DNA of 64,000 nucleotides, taken from contig NZ_FZOK01000005.1 of assembly GCF_900188245.1 (NCBI RefSeq), forward strand, positions 124,001 through 188,000, given 5' to 3'. Position numbers and translations under genes: made by a program. Positions 27,826 through 36,328 of this stretch are shown in pieces. The stretch is from Belliella buryatensis. Its GTDB lineage: Bacteria > Bacteroidota > Bacteroidia > Cytophagales > Cyclobacteriaceae. Every line of letters starts with the position of its first letter. The first letter of the stretch is position 1. Under the pieces are notes generated by a model, which saw only the letters and a list, made by a program, of their open reading frames with translations, did not search any database and had not been told where the DNA came from.

Positions 27826-28555
27826 GATTCGAAATATAATTAATGCTCAAAATTCAGACCTTGAAGTCGTTGCTACAGCTCAAAGCAACAAAGAACTTTT
27901 AGAGCTTTTACGCAGTGATGTTCAGATTGATTTGATGCTTTGTGATATACATTTGGCAGATGGCTTAAGTTTCAATGTGCTTAAAGACAATGTTATTTCT
28001 TTTCCAATAGTTTTCGTGACCGCATATGACAAGTATGCTCTTGAATCTTTTGATCATAATTGTGTAGATTATATCCTTAAACCCATTCAGGAAGAACGTT
28101 TGCTCAAGGCATTTGATAAAGTAAAAAACTTGAAGTCTCAATCCTTAGACTTAACTCAAATCAATGCTGATTTATTGAAAAATATGATTTTGGGCTATCA
28201 GTCAAAAGATTTCAAAAAAAGATTCCTGACAAAATCAGGAAGTAAAATCCGATTTGTTAACGCTCAAGATATAGCCTATTTCTATTCTTATGAAGGGATA
28301 ACATATGTCTACGAAAAAGAAACCAAAAAGAAATCAATCATAGACTTCACTTTAAGTGAGCTCGAAGCACAGCATTTAGATCCTTCCAAATTTTTTAGAG
28401 TTAGTAGGTCTGTTATTATTCAATTGGATGATTTGGTGGAAATGAAACCTTATCAAAATGGAAGGATGATGCTGATGATGAACACACAACCTGAAACCGA
28501 TATTATCGTAGCAAGAGATCGAGTGAATGATTTTAAAAACTGGATAAATCAATAA
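27782..28555 (+). CDS. LytTR-family response regulator
   Basis: The regulator has an N-terminal receiver domain with acceptor Asp55 (LMLCDIHLADG) and a C-terminal LytTR DNA-binding domain at about 150-257 (FLTKSGSKIRFVNAQDIAYFYS ... FFRVSRSVIIQLDDL). It is the cognate partner of the overlapping LytS-type kinase. The targets are unknown; the flanking FAS1 lipoproteins and the small membrane protein that follows after 3 bp are the first candidates. Confidence 0.94.
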   Translation: MKIAIVEDEPLTLNRIRNIINAQNSDLEVVATAQSNKELLELLRSDVQIDLMLCDIHLADGLSFNVLKDNVISFPIVFVTAYDKYALESFDHNCVDYILKPIQEERLLKAFDKVKNLKSQSLDLTQINADLLKNMILGYQSKDFKKRFLTKSGSKIRFVNAQDIAYFYSYEGITYVYEKETKKKSIIDFTLSELEAQHLDPSKFFRVSRSVIIQLDDLVEMKPYQNGRMMLMMNTQPETDIIVARDRVNDFKNWINQ

Positions 28556-28558
28556 CAT

Positions 28559-28921
28559 ATGTATAGGTTCTTTTTCACAATAGTGTTGGTATTTGGGCTG
28601 TCTTTTTCTAGTTTTTGTCAAAGTACAGAAAAGGTTAATTTAGATTCCTTGATCAAACAGGTAATTGTACTCGATCAAGAATTGTATCAAGTTCAATTGA
28701 ATTTGAATCAATCTCAAAAACAACTCAAAACGGGTATTTTTATCGCCACAGTAGGATACTCTGTAACCATCTTAGGAGGACAACTACTCGGGTCTAATCC
28801 TGATTTGGGAAAAACTTTACTTTATACTGGTGGAGCTATTGGGATAGGAGGAACTTATACATTGGTGAGGGGCTTCAATAAAATCTCCCTTGGTCCACCA
28901 AGAAAAAGAGTCCATTACTGA
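28559..28921 (+). CDS. small exported or membrane protein of unknown function
   Basis: The 120-residue protein has a signal-like leader (MYRFFFTIVLVFGLSFSSFCQ), a short coiled-coil-like segment rich in Gln and Leu at about 30-55, and two glycine-rich hydrophobic helices at about 58-76 and 85-105, ending in basic residues. I do not recognise a family. It begins 3 bp after the LytTR regulator, so it is probably part of the same operon and may be a membrane accessory of that system. Confidence 0.65.
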   Translation: MYRFFFTIVLVFGLSFSSFCQSTEKVNLDSLIKQVIVLDQELYQVQLNLNQSQKQLKTGIFIATVGYSVTILGGQLLGSNPDLGKTLLYTGGAIGIGGTYTLVRGFNKISLGPPRKRVHY

Positions 28922-29042
28922 AGAAATTATTGATTTTTTTTAATTATTACCGATCTTTTTTATATTTAACTGTAATTCAAGTACATATGAATTTTTCAGG
29001 CTAGGGCTTTCATTATTTTGTTTTCATTTAAATTGTTTAAAT

Positions 29043-30014
29043 ATGAAAAATCTAACCTTCCTTTTTATGTCTTGTCTTATTTTGATTATTAATAATTCTT
29101 GTGGAATTTTTGATAAGGAAGAAGACACATCTCATTTCCCTGTAGATGAATTAGCTAAGTTTGAAGATTTATCAAAATTCTCAGAAATATTTAATAGTCA
29201 TATCACCATAGATTTCACAACTGGTAAAACTATTTTCGCACCATCTGATGAAGCATTTGAAAACTTATTTGCAACATATAAGGTCTCCACAATAGAGGAG
29301 CTTCATAGAAGAGTAGGAGGGAAAGAATATTTTGATGAAGTCTTAGAGTTTCATATTCTTCCAGAAAGGAAGAGACTTCTAGAGTTTAAAGGGGCTAGAG
29401 CATATTCTATCCATGGTCATGAATTGAGGCTTTCATATCTAAATGATACTTTGAGAATTATCAGGGATGGATTTTTTGGCTCCTCCGCTATTATCCAATA
29501 TGATATTCCTGTTCACCAAGGAAGTTCTATTATCCACAAAGTTCACCGGGTATTGAGACCAAATTATGCTTCATTTGTTGAAAGGGACTTGATACAAGAA
29601 GCCAATAGATTAGGATTTCACCAGTTTTTGACTGCCTTGACTTTGATAGATGACCTTAGAGATACTTTGTTGGATCTTTCAGAGGTTACTATATTTATTC
29701 CTACCAATGCAGCATTTCAAAGACTTCTTAATCAATACAGGGTTGATAGTATCGAAAATTTGGTTGCAGCCATGGGGTACGAAAATTTTAAAAAAATGAT
29801 GTTATATCACATTATACCAAAAGTAGTATGGTTTCCTGAAAGAAATTTTGAATATGCATTTCAAACAATGAATGGTTTTCCTGTTCATATAAGGAGATCA
29901 ATTTTTGCAAGCTTGATTTATGATCTCAAAGGGAATGCCGTATCTATTTTAAGTATTGATAATAATTTTAAAAATGGGTACATGCATGTCATTGATTATG
30001 TTTTACAACCTTAA
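29043..30014 (+). CDS. lipoprotein with two divergent fasciclin (FAS1) domains
   Basis: The 323-residue lipoprotein (leader ending in NNSC) has two FAS1-like units. The first, at about 35-180, has KTIFAPSDEAFENL and ends HKVHRVLRP; the second, at about 188-323, has VTIFIPTNAAFQRL and ends MHVIDYVLQP. They are less conserved than those of the three-domain FAS1 protein 2.4 kb upstream. Its stop codon overlaps that of the convergent NFACT gene in a shared TTAA. Confidence 0.85.
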   Translation: MKNLTFLFMSCLILIINNSCGIFDKEEDTSHFPVDELAKFEDLSKFSEIFNSHITIDFTTGKTIFAPSDEAFENLFATYKVSTIEELHRRVGGKEYFDEVLEFHILPERKRLLEFKGARAYSIHGHELRLSYLNDTLRIIRDGFFGSSAIIQYDIPVHQGSSIIHKVHRVLRPNYASFVERDLIQEANRLGFHQFLTALTLIDDLRDTLLDLSEVTIFIPTNAAFQRLLNQYRVDSIENLVAAMGYENFKKMMLYHIIPKVVWFPERNFEYAFQTMNGFPVHIRRSIFASLIYDLKGNAVSILSIDNNFKNGYMHVIDYVLQP

Positions 30015-31573
30015 TCTTGGGGTCCTCGAGGCACGACCATCATAACTTTCTCTTTGTCGACCATTACTGCACCAGGAGCAGCTCCTTTTACTTTTCTGAC
30101 AAATTTCACAGGTGTATAGATGATCGGAGCTATACTTTCATTTTTGTTTTTGGAGTAATAGGCTGCAAGTTCTGCTGCTTTTTCTAATACAGTTTTTGGG
30201 AAATTTAGCCCAGACTTATATTTAATGATGACATGAGAACCTGAGACATCTTTGGCATGCAGCCACAAATCCTCTTTCCAAGCAAAATACCTCAGCATCT
30301 CATCATTTGATTTTGCTGATTTCCCAATCAAAATCTCAAATCCTTCAAACTCAAACCTCTTGAAAGGAACCTGCTCTTGTTTTTCTTTTTCTTTCGATAG
30401 AAGTTGATTTTGTTTGATAAAACTTTTCAAATCCTTGAAGTGAGTAATATCCGAAAGCTCTGCTAACATAGCTTGGATGTTTTCCAGGAGAGCTTCTTTA
30501 TCAGCTAAATTTTGGTAAAGTTGATCGATCTCTATTTTCCTGTTTTTTGATTTTCTGTATAGATTTTCCGCAAATTTTTGTGGGCTAAGACCTCTTTTGA
30601 GCTTAAATATCGCTTGCTCTTGGGTGTAGAAGTTAAAAAGCTCGACCTCTTCAGCGCCTTTAGGGATTTGGTGTAAGTTGGCCATAATCACATCCGCAAG
30701 CTGCGAGGGAGCAGTCTCTTTTTCAAGTGAATTGAGCTTTTCAGTTGTTTTGAGAATGTAAGCTTGAGACTTCTTCTTTTGATCTTCAAAGCTTTTTACC
30801 CAATACTGCTTTTCTTTTTCAAATGCCTGAATGACTACCAAGTATTTGAACAATTCATTGCATGCAGCAATTGGGTTAGATGATTGATATAAAGGCTTTT
30901 TTTCCGGTAGCAAGCTTAAGCTATGCCCTGTATGACCTTTGACAATGGAATACAAAGGTGAATCCAGCATATCCATCATTGACTGCATCAATTCCCACTT
31001 CTTATCAAGACTTGCTTCAATGTACCCTTGAGTTTTTAAATGTTCTCTCGGGATTTTCCCAAGTGTAGGAAGAAATTTTGAAGCATTACCTTCTAGAGCT
31101 ATGAAATTAGCCTTACTCAAGTCTAGATTTTTTGCTAAAACATGAAGCTGTAGCTGATGATCATCTTTGATTTCATTTCTAAAAACTCGTGTAGGCAAAT
31201 CCTCGCCCTTTCGATAGTAGATCACATTGCTCCTGGTTCCATGCAATTTGAAAAGTAACTTATCACCCGATTCCATTATACATACAAATGCCCTTTCAAA
31301 AGGAATTACTTCTATTTTTGAAAATTTTTGGCCTAGTAACTCAGGGAACAAGGATACTGTATTTCGTTTGCCTCGTTTAAATTCATCCGGAAAAGATAGG
31401 CAAGAGATACTTGGTAGTAAATTAGCTCGAATGTAGATTTCTGAATCATCTATGATGCACCCAATCACCAATTCATCTTTATTTTGAGAAAAACACGTGA
31501 CAATCTCTGCATCCCGAAAAGAAACATTGAGTTGAGGACAAAGGAATCTAAGAAAATGATAATTGAGATGCAT
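30011..31573 (-). CDS. NFACT family protein (RqcH/Rqc2-like)
   Basis: The 520-residue protein has the NFACT architecture: an N-terminal NFACT-N domain (about 1-230), a central coiled coil (about 240-390) and a C-terminal NFACT-R (DUF814) domain with FEILIGKSAKSNDEMLRYFAWKEDLWLHAKDVSGSH-type sequence at about 410-450. Bacterial RqcH binds obstructed 50S subunits and adds alanine tails to stalled nascent chains for degradation. Whether this member tails peptides is inferred from the family. It overlaps the upstream MBL gene by 1 bp (TAATG), so the two are cotranscribed. Confidence 0.85.
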   Translation of the reverse strand: MHLNYHFLRFLCPQLNVSFRDAEIVTCFSQNKDELVIGCIIDDSEIYIRANLLPSISCLSFPDEFKRGKRNTVSLFPELLGQKFSKIEVIPFERAFVCIMESGDKLLFKLHGTRSNVIYYRKGEDLPTRVFRNEIKDDHQLQLHVLAKNLDLSKANFIALEGNASKFLPTLGKIPREHLKTQGYIEASLDKKWELMQSMMDMLDSPLYSIVKGHTGHSLSLLPEKKPLYQSSNPIAACNELFKYLVVIQAFEKEKQYWVKSFEDQKKKSQAYILKTTEKLNSLEKETAPSQLADVIMANLHQIPKGAEEVELFNFYTQEQAIFKLKRGLSPQKFAENLYRKSKNRKIEIDQLYQNLADKEALLENIQAMLAELSDITHFKDLKSFIKQNQLLSKEKEKQEQVPFKRFEFEGFEILIGKSAKSNDEMLRYFAWKEDLWLHAKDVSGSHVIIKYKSGLNFPKTVLEKAAELAAYYSKNKNESIAPIIYTPVKFVRKVKGAAPGAVMVDKEKVMMVVPRGPQD

Positions 31574-32340
31574 TAGGCAATATCAATTTTCAATCCATCA
31601 AAAGCTAATCTAATATGATCTGGCAATTGCTTTTCAACATCAGCATGGGTACCCAATTTATGGCTGATGTGTGTGAAATATGCCTTCTCAGGTTTCAAAA
31701 GTTCAACCATAGCAACAGCCTCTTCTAAAGTGAAATGAGAAATATGATGGTTCAATTGGAGCGCATTGAGTACCAAAACTTTACTACCCTTTATTTTTTC
31801 TAGCTCTCTGGGAGCAATAGTCTTTGCATCTGTGATATAAGTGAAATCCCCAATTCTAAATCCCAATACAGGTAAGCGATAATGCATGACTTCTATAGGC
31901 TGGATTTTGACACCTTCTACTTCAAAGATCTTCTCTTTAGATATCGTTTTGGCCATTACTTGAGGTACGCCTGGATATTTGACTTCTTCAAAAATATAAG
32001 AAAATTCTCTTTTGATCTGATTCAATACTTTAGTTGTAGCATAGACTGGCATGTCTTTCTTTTGCATGAAGTTAAAAGGCCTGATGTCATCCAATCCTGC
32101 AGTATGGTCTTTGTGTTCATGAGTGAATATCACAGCGTCTAACTTATTGAATTGCTCTCTTAGCATTTGAGCTCTGAAGTCTGGCCCAGTATCTATGACC
32201 AAGCTTTTACCCTCAATCTCTATATGAATGGAGGATCTAAGTCTTTTGTCCCTAAAGTCGAGGGAAGCACATACAGGGCAATTACAACCGATGACTGGTA
32301 CGCCCTGTGAAGTTCCTGTGCCTAAAAATGTTACTCTCAA
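31573..32340 (-). CDS. PhnP-like MBL-fold metal-dependent hydrolase
   Basis: The 255-residue protein starts MRVTFLGTGTSQGVPVIGCNCPVC, where the Cys cluster resembles the structural zinc site of PhnP. It carries the metal motif THEHKDHTAGLDD around 92-104 and distal histidines in NHHISHFT and THISHKLG. Family members hydrolyse cyclic phosphodiesters or cyclic phosphate esters. No phosphonate genes are nearby, so the substrate is uncertain. It sits in a tight minus-strand operon, overlapping the gene before it by 4 bp and the NFACT gene by 1 bp. Confidence 0.85.
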   Translation of the reverse strand: MRVTFLGTGTSQGVPVIGCNCPVCASLDFRDKRLRSSIHIEIEGKSLVIDTGPDFRAQMLREQFNKLDAVIFTHEHKDHTAGLDDIRPFNFMQKKDMPVYATTKVLNQIKREFSYIFEEVKYPGVPQVMAKTISKEKIFEVEGVKIQPIEVMHYRLPVLGFRIGDFTYITDAKTIAPRELEKIKGSKVLVLNALQLNHHISHFTLEEAVAMVELLKPEKAYFTHISHKLGTHADVEKQLPDHIRLAFDGLKIDIA

Positions 32341-32615
32341 AGTTTCAAAACGGTTTGTTGTAATTCACCGAGGAAGTCTTGATTCTTTTTATCTGTAAAT
32401 TCATTGGGCTTGAAACTTAGCTCTTTGATGATATCTACCAAAGTATTAATCTTTCCTTCCAAGGTGTAGTATTTGTTGATGATGACGATTTTGTTATCCT
32501 TTAGGATACAATATCCTGATTTGAAATTCCCTTTTTCATATCTCAGAATATATTCAGACGAGGCAAATAAGTTCTCGAGTTTGTCGAGGTAGTTCTTTGT
32601 ATACTTAACTGCCAT
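32337..32615 (-). CDS. conserved small cytoplasmic protein of unknown function
   Basis: The 92-residue soluble protein begins MAVKYTKNYLDKLENLFA and has a short beta-hairpin-like centre (GYCILKDNKIVIINKYYTLEGK) followed by a helix. There is no signal peptide or known motif. I recall it as a conserved small Bacteroidota protein but know no function. It overlaps the following PhnP-like gene by 4 bp, so it is part of an operon with that gene and the NFACT gene. Confidence 0.75.
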   Translation of the reverse strand: MAVKYTKNYLDKLENLFASSEYILRYEKGNFKSGYCILKDNKIVIINKYYTLEGKINTLVDIIKELSFKPNEFTDKKNQDFLGELQQTVLKL

Positions 32616-32637
32616 GATTCATCAATATTACAAAATA

Positions 32638-33015
32638 CTAGGATAAATGTTTTTTGACAGTAGCAAGTAGCTTATCATAATCCAAAGGCTTTTGGACGTA
32701 GTCATTCAGTCCAGCTTTTTTGAAATCATCCAAAGTGTAATTTTTATAATTACCAGTTATCGCGATAATTGGAACTGATGATTTTTTCTTGTCATCCAGT
32801 TGTCGGATTGCCTTTGTACATGCTATGCCATCCATAATAGGCATATTGATGTCCATCAAAATAAGGTCAAAATCCTCTTTTTCAAGTTTCTCCATTACTT
32901 GTTTACCATTTTTGACCGCAGTGATGCTGTATTTTTCAAACATCAATACATTCTTTGTCAAGTTGATGATTACAGAACTGTCTTCTGCAACGAGTACTTT
33001 TTTTGCTTCCATCAT
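32638..33015 (-). CDS. single-domain response regulator (CheY-like)
   Basis: The 125-residue receiver domain has Glu-Asp at 11-12, the phosphoacceptor Asp55 (LILMDINMPIMDG), a Thr in AITGNY and the conserved Lys in VQKPLDY. No output domain is present. It overlaps the upstream receiver-Hpt gene by 4 bp (ATGA), and the two probably form a phosphorelay pair in which the Hpt passes phosphate to or from this receiver. Confidence 0.92.
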   Translation of the reverse strand: MMEAKKVLVAEDSSVIINLTKNVLMFEKYSITAVKNGKQVMEKLEKEDFDLILMDINMPIMDGIACTKAIRQLDDKKKSSVPIIAITGNYKNYTLDDFKKAGLNDYVQKPLDYDKLLATVKKHLS

Positions 33016-33767
33016 GGATTAAAATGTTCAGATTGGTTGATGTAGGTTTTAAACGAGTCAAATAACTCCCTCAAAATTAGATAATCTTTTAAAGTATTAT
33101 CAAAAATGCCATTTTTTATATTTTTTTCAAACTCTTTACAACAATTATAGACTTTTTGTGCGCCCAACGTGCCTGAGTTGCCCTTGATGATGTGAAGCTT
33201 CTCTCCAATGGACTCATAGTCTTTTGTCTTTAAAAGCTGTTCTGTTTCATGAAGTAGGGATTCAGTCTCTTCGATGAAGTCAGTATAGACCGCATGGATA
33301 TTTTCTATGGAATTGTACTTCTGCAACTGCTTTAGCACCTTTTCGTCTAAAGTATCCAGATTTTCTCTTTCTACTCCTGATATTTCTCCATCTATTTTAA
33401 TTTCCTCTTTCAGGTGTTGCGAGATAGTCTCAAGAAATAATTTTGGTTTGATAGGTTTCGCAATAAAATCACTGAATCCTGTAGACAAGAAATAATCTTT
33501 GTCATTCTGCTCCGCGTAAGCAGAGATGGCAATGATAGGTGAATCTGTCAGGTTTTCATTTCTTATCTTTTTCATAGCAGTGATCCCATCCATTACAGGC
33601 ATTTGAATATCCATCAATACAAGATCAAAATTCCCATTTTTCAATTTCTCTAATGCAATCTTCCCATTTTGAGCAATGTCAAAATTATACACCTGCCCAA
33701 TAATATGCTCAAACACTCGTCTGTTCAATGCATTGTCATCGACTATTAAGACATTTTTGCTTTTCAT
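33012..33767 (-). CDS. response regulator with receiver and Hpt domains
   Basis: The 251-residue protein has a receiver domain at 1-120 with Asp53 (LVLMDIQMPVMDG), then a histidine phosphotransfer domain at about 145-245 with His192 in LHIIKGNSGTLGA, the HxxKGxSxxxG motif. This is a phosphorelay intermediate and needs a separate hybrid kinase, not present nearby. It is translationally coupled to the single-domain receiver. Confidence 0.92.
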   Translation of the reverse strand: MKSKNVLIVDDNALNRRVFEHIIGQVYNFDIAQNGKIALEKLKNGNFDLVLMDIQMPVMDGITAMKKIRNENLTDSPIIAISAYAEQNDKDYFLSTGFSDFIAKPIKPKLFLETISQHLKEEIKIDGEISGVERENLDTLDEKVLKQLQKYNSIENIHAVYTDFIEETESLLHETEQLLKTKDYESIGEKLHIIKGNSGTLGAQKVYNCCKEFEKNIKNGIFDNTLKDYLILRELFDSFKTYINQSEHFNP

Positions 33768-33822
33768 TTTGCAATTATTGGTAATTTCGTGGCTTTATTG
33801 GTGCTTTTGAATAAGAGAAATT

Positions 33823-34734
33823 GTGAAGGATAAGAAATATTTGATTGTAATTGTCGGGCCTACTGCGGTGGGTAAGACAGATCTCTGCATAAATTTAGGT
33901 AAAATATTTAAGACAGAAATTATTTCTTCTGATAGTCGACAGTTTTTTAAAGAAATGAACCTTGGAACGGCAAAACCAAGCCTTGATGAATTGAAATCAG
34001 TGAAGCACCATTTAGTTAATTCACATTCAATTTTCGAACCTTATGATGTCAAGGCTTTTGAAAAAGATGTTTTAACTATACTCGAAAATATATTTTCTTC
34101 AAAAGATGTAGCAATCATGACCGGAGGGTCTGGACTTTATATTGATGCTATTTGCAATGGATTCGATGATATTCCTGATATAGACCCTACAATACGAGCA
34201 GGCATTATCAAAAAGTTTGAAGAAAAAGGCTTGACTTATCTTCAAGATAGGGTTGCTAACATCGATCCTGATTATTATGAAATTGTAGATAAAAACAACC
34301 CACAAAGACTCATGCGGGCAATAGAAGTATTCGATGGGACAGGTCATACTTTTAGCAGTTTCAGAAAGAGAAAGAAAATAGAAAGGCCTTTTCATATTAT
34401 CAAAATAGGACTGGAACGAGATAGAGAAGAACTCTACGATAGGATTGATCATCGCATGGACTTGATGATAGCTAAAGGTTTGTTTGAAGAAGCAGCCGAA
34501 TTATATCCTTACAAGCACCTAAATGCTTTGCAAACAGTTGGGTATTCGGAGATTTTCGGTTATTTAGACGGAGAGTATGATAAGGAAGAGGCTGTCAGGT
34601 TGCTCAAAAGGAATTCTCGTCGTTATGCCAAAAGGCAATTGACTTGGTTTAGAAAAGATGAAAGTATCAGATGGTTTTTACCTAATCAAGAAAAGGATAT
34701 CTTAGATTTTATTAAAGGTCATATAGCTTTGTAG
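33823..34734 (+). CDS. miaA: tRNA dimethylallyltransferase
   Basis: MiaA adds a dimethylallyl group to N6 of A37 in tRNAs that read UNN codons. The P-loop GPTAVGKTD is at 12-20, followed by SSDSRQFFKEMNLGTAKPS (substrate binding) and the RLMRAIEVFDGTG region. The start is a GTG at 33823, giving 303 residues. The final codons and the stop form one arm of a 19-bp inverted repeat that acts as its terminator and also encodes the end of the convergent gene, with which it overlaps by 16 bp. Confidence 0.95.
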   Translation: MKDKKYLIVIVGPTAVGKTDLCINLGKIFKTEIISSDSRQFFKEMNLGTAKPSLDELKSVKHHLVNSHSIFEPYDVKAFEKDVLTILENIFSSKDVAIMTGGSGLYIDAICNGFDDIPDIDPTIRAGIIKKFEEKGLTYLQDRVANIDPDYYEIVDKNNPQRLMRAIEVFDGTGHTFSSFRKRKKIERPFHIIKIGLERDREELYDRIDHRMDLMIAKGLFEEAAELYPYKHLNALQTVGYSEIFGYLDGEYDKEEAVRLLKRNSRRYAKRQLTWFRKDESIRWFLPNQEKDILDFIKGHIAL

Positions 34735-35072
34735 CCAAATATTTTGGCTACAAAGCTATATGGTTTTTTTGTGATTAATTGATTGTGTTGTAGTCTAATC
34801 AATTTGGCTTGATTGAGAGGTGATTTTACAAAAGTGTCATATTCAGTTAAATTTGCTGTGTTTAGCTTGGTTTTGACTTCTTGGATAGAGGCTTGAATTG
34901 AAGCTAAGTCAGCATTACATGCAGGCTTTCCTGATATTTTGCTTAAGCCTACGACCACACTTTCCAATAAGGAATCAAATTGTTGTTTTTTGTTTACAAA
35001 TGACTGCCTAACAACCATCATGAAAAGCATCGTTGCACCACCCAAAGTCAAGAATATTGGAATAAAACCCAT
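34719..35072 (-). CDS. small membrane-anchored protein downstream of pfkA
   Basis: The 117-residue protein has one N-terminal transmembrane helix (IPIFLTLGGATMLFMMVV), then a helical soluble part with a putative coiled coil and a conserved-looking C-terminus (PYSFVAKIFGYKAI). The function is unknown. It starts 8 bp after the pfkA stop, so the two form an operon. The last 6-7 codons lie inside the miaA terminator palindrome, and the CDS ends overlap by 16 bp. Confidence 0.75.
   Translation of the reverse strand: MGFIPIFLTLGGATMLFMMVVRQSFVNKKQQFDSLLESVVVGLSKISGKPACNADLASIQASIQEVKTKLNTANLTEYDTFVKSPLNQAKLIRLQHNQLITKKPYSFVAKIFGYKAI
34721..34770 (+). terminator. miaA terminator made of coding sequence from both convergent genes
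   Basis: ATATAGCTTTGTAGCCAAA (34721-34739) and its exact reverse complement (34743-34761) form a 19-bp stem with a 3-nt gap, followed by GG and seven T. The left arm contains the miaA stop codon, and the whole palindrome lies inside the C-terminal coding end of the minus-strand membrane-protein gene. Confidence 0.88.
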
Positions 35073-35080
35073 TTTATTTT

Positions 35081-36055
35081 TTAAATACTTAATATTTCAA
35101 TTAATCTCAAATGATCGCCTTTAAGGGGTTTCGTTTTTCCTATGCAATCTGCAAAAGAGGTATAGGCTACATCTCCATTTACTACACCTGCCATACAATT
35201 AGCCTCTCCGTTTAGTAATCCTTCTACAGCAGCCATCCCACACCTTGAAGCCAAGACGCGATCTCTTGCTGTAGGGTTACCTCCTCGCTGAATATGCCCT
35301 AGTGTCGTTACTTTGAACTCTTTATCCTCGTCATTGATTTTAACCTTCACCTTTTCCATGATGAGATCCGCATTACCCTCTTCATCCCCTTCTGCTACTA
35401 CGATAATGCTTGAGGATTTAGATTTTCTTAGATTTTTAAGAGATTTTACTACTTTCTTGAGATCGGTTTCTGTTTCTGGTACCATTACAAATTCAGCTCC
35501 CCCTCCGATTCCACATTCCACTGCAATATAACCACTATCTCTACCCATCACTTCGATGAAGAAAATTCTATCATGAGCAGCAGCAGTATCTCTGATTTTA
35601 TCGATTGCTTCCAAAGCTGTATTTACAGCAGTATCAAAGCCAATGGTATAATCAGTACCATATATATCATTGTCAATAGTTCCAGGACAACCAATAGTTG
35701 GAATTCCATATTCTTCATAAAAAACTTTGGCACCAGTGAAAGTTCCATCTCCACCGATTGCCACAATCCCATCTATTCCTAGAGATTTTAACTGCTGATA
35801 AGCTTTCTCTCTTCCCTCTTTGGTCCGGAATTCCTCACTTCTTGCAGATTTCAAGATTGTACCCCCTCTTTGAATAATATTACTTACGGAGTGAGAATGC
35901 ATCCTTTTAATATTACCGCTAATCATGCCGTCATAGCCATATGTGATGCCATAGACCTCTAGTCCATGAAAAATAGCTGTTCTAACAACAGCCCTGATAC
36001 AGGCATTCATTCCTGGAGCATCTCCCCCAGAGGTAAAAACTGCAATTTTTTTCAT
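35081..36055 (-). CDS. pfkA: ATP-dependent 6-phosphofructokinase
   Basis: PfkA phosphorylates fructose-6-phosphate, the committed step of glycolysis. The 324-residue sequence shows TSGGDAPGMNACIR at 8-21, AIGGDGTFTGA, and GCPGTIDNDIYGTDYTIGFDTA with the catalytic Asp. The Gly in PGTIDND points to ATP rather than pyrophosphate as donor. EVMGRDSGYIA and the C-terminal GHIQRGGNPTARDR segment complete the fold. It is followed after 8 bp by the small membrane protein. Confidence 0.97.
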   Translation of the reverse strand: MKKIAVFTSGGDAPGMNACIRAVVRTAIFHGLEVYGITYGYDGMISGNIKRMHSHSVSNIIQRGGTILKSARSEEFRTKEGREKAYQQLKSLGIDGIVAIGGDGTFTGAKVFYEEYGIPTIGCPGTIDNDIYGTDYTIGFDTAVNTALEAIDKIRDTAAAHDRIFFIEVMGRDSGYIAVECGIGGGAEFVMVPETETDLKKVVKSLKNLRKSKSSSIIVVAEGDEEGNADLIMEKVKVKINDEDKEFKVTTLGHIQRGGNPTARDRVLASRCGMAAVEGLLNGEANCMAGVVNGDVAYTSFADCIGKTKPLKGDHLRLIEILSI

Positions 36056-36294
36056 TGTTTTAATAGGTTTTTGAACCTCAAAAATACTATTAATTCAATG
36101 TCTTTGTTTAGAAAAGAGGAAAAGTTTTAATGGTGTACGAGTTATTAGTAGAATGAGGTAATAGGTTTTTGTAATCCTTCAAAATCACTTCTGTCATTAA
36201 TCTTATTGATGTGAATTTGTCTACATGTCTACAGTCCACTACATATTAAAAGTTCATAAAATCAATAGAAATGTCTTCAAAACAGGGTTGAAAT

Positions 36295-36320
36295 AGCCAG
36301 TCCCCAAAAGGGGGCTGGCT
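36295..36320 (-). terminator. hairpin downstream of ssb
   Basis: AGCCAG-T-CCCC, a short A-rich loop, GGGG-G-CTGGCT forms a 10-bp stem with one mismatch just after the minus-strand ssb stop. The following minus-strand bases (TATTTCAACC) are only weakly T-rich. The remaining bases up to the pfkA start (36056-36290) hold nothing else I can identify. Confidence 0.5.
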
Positions 36321-36328
36321 CGCTCGAT

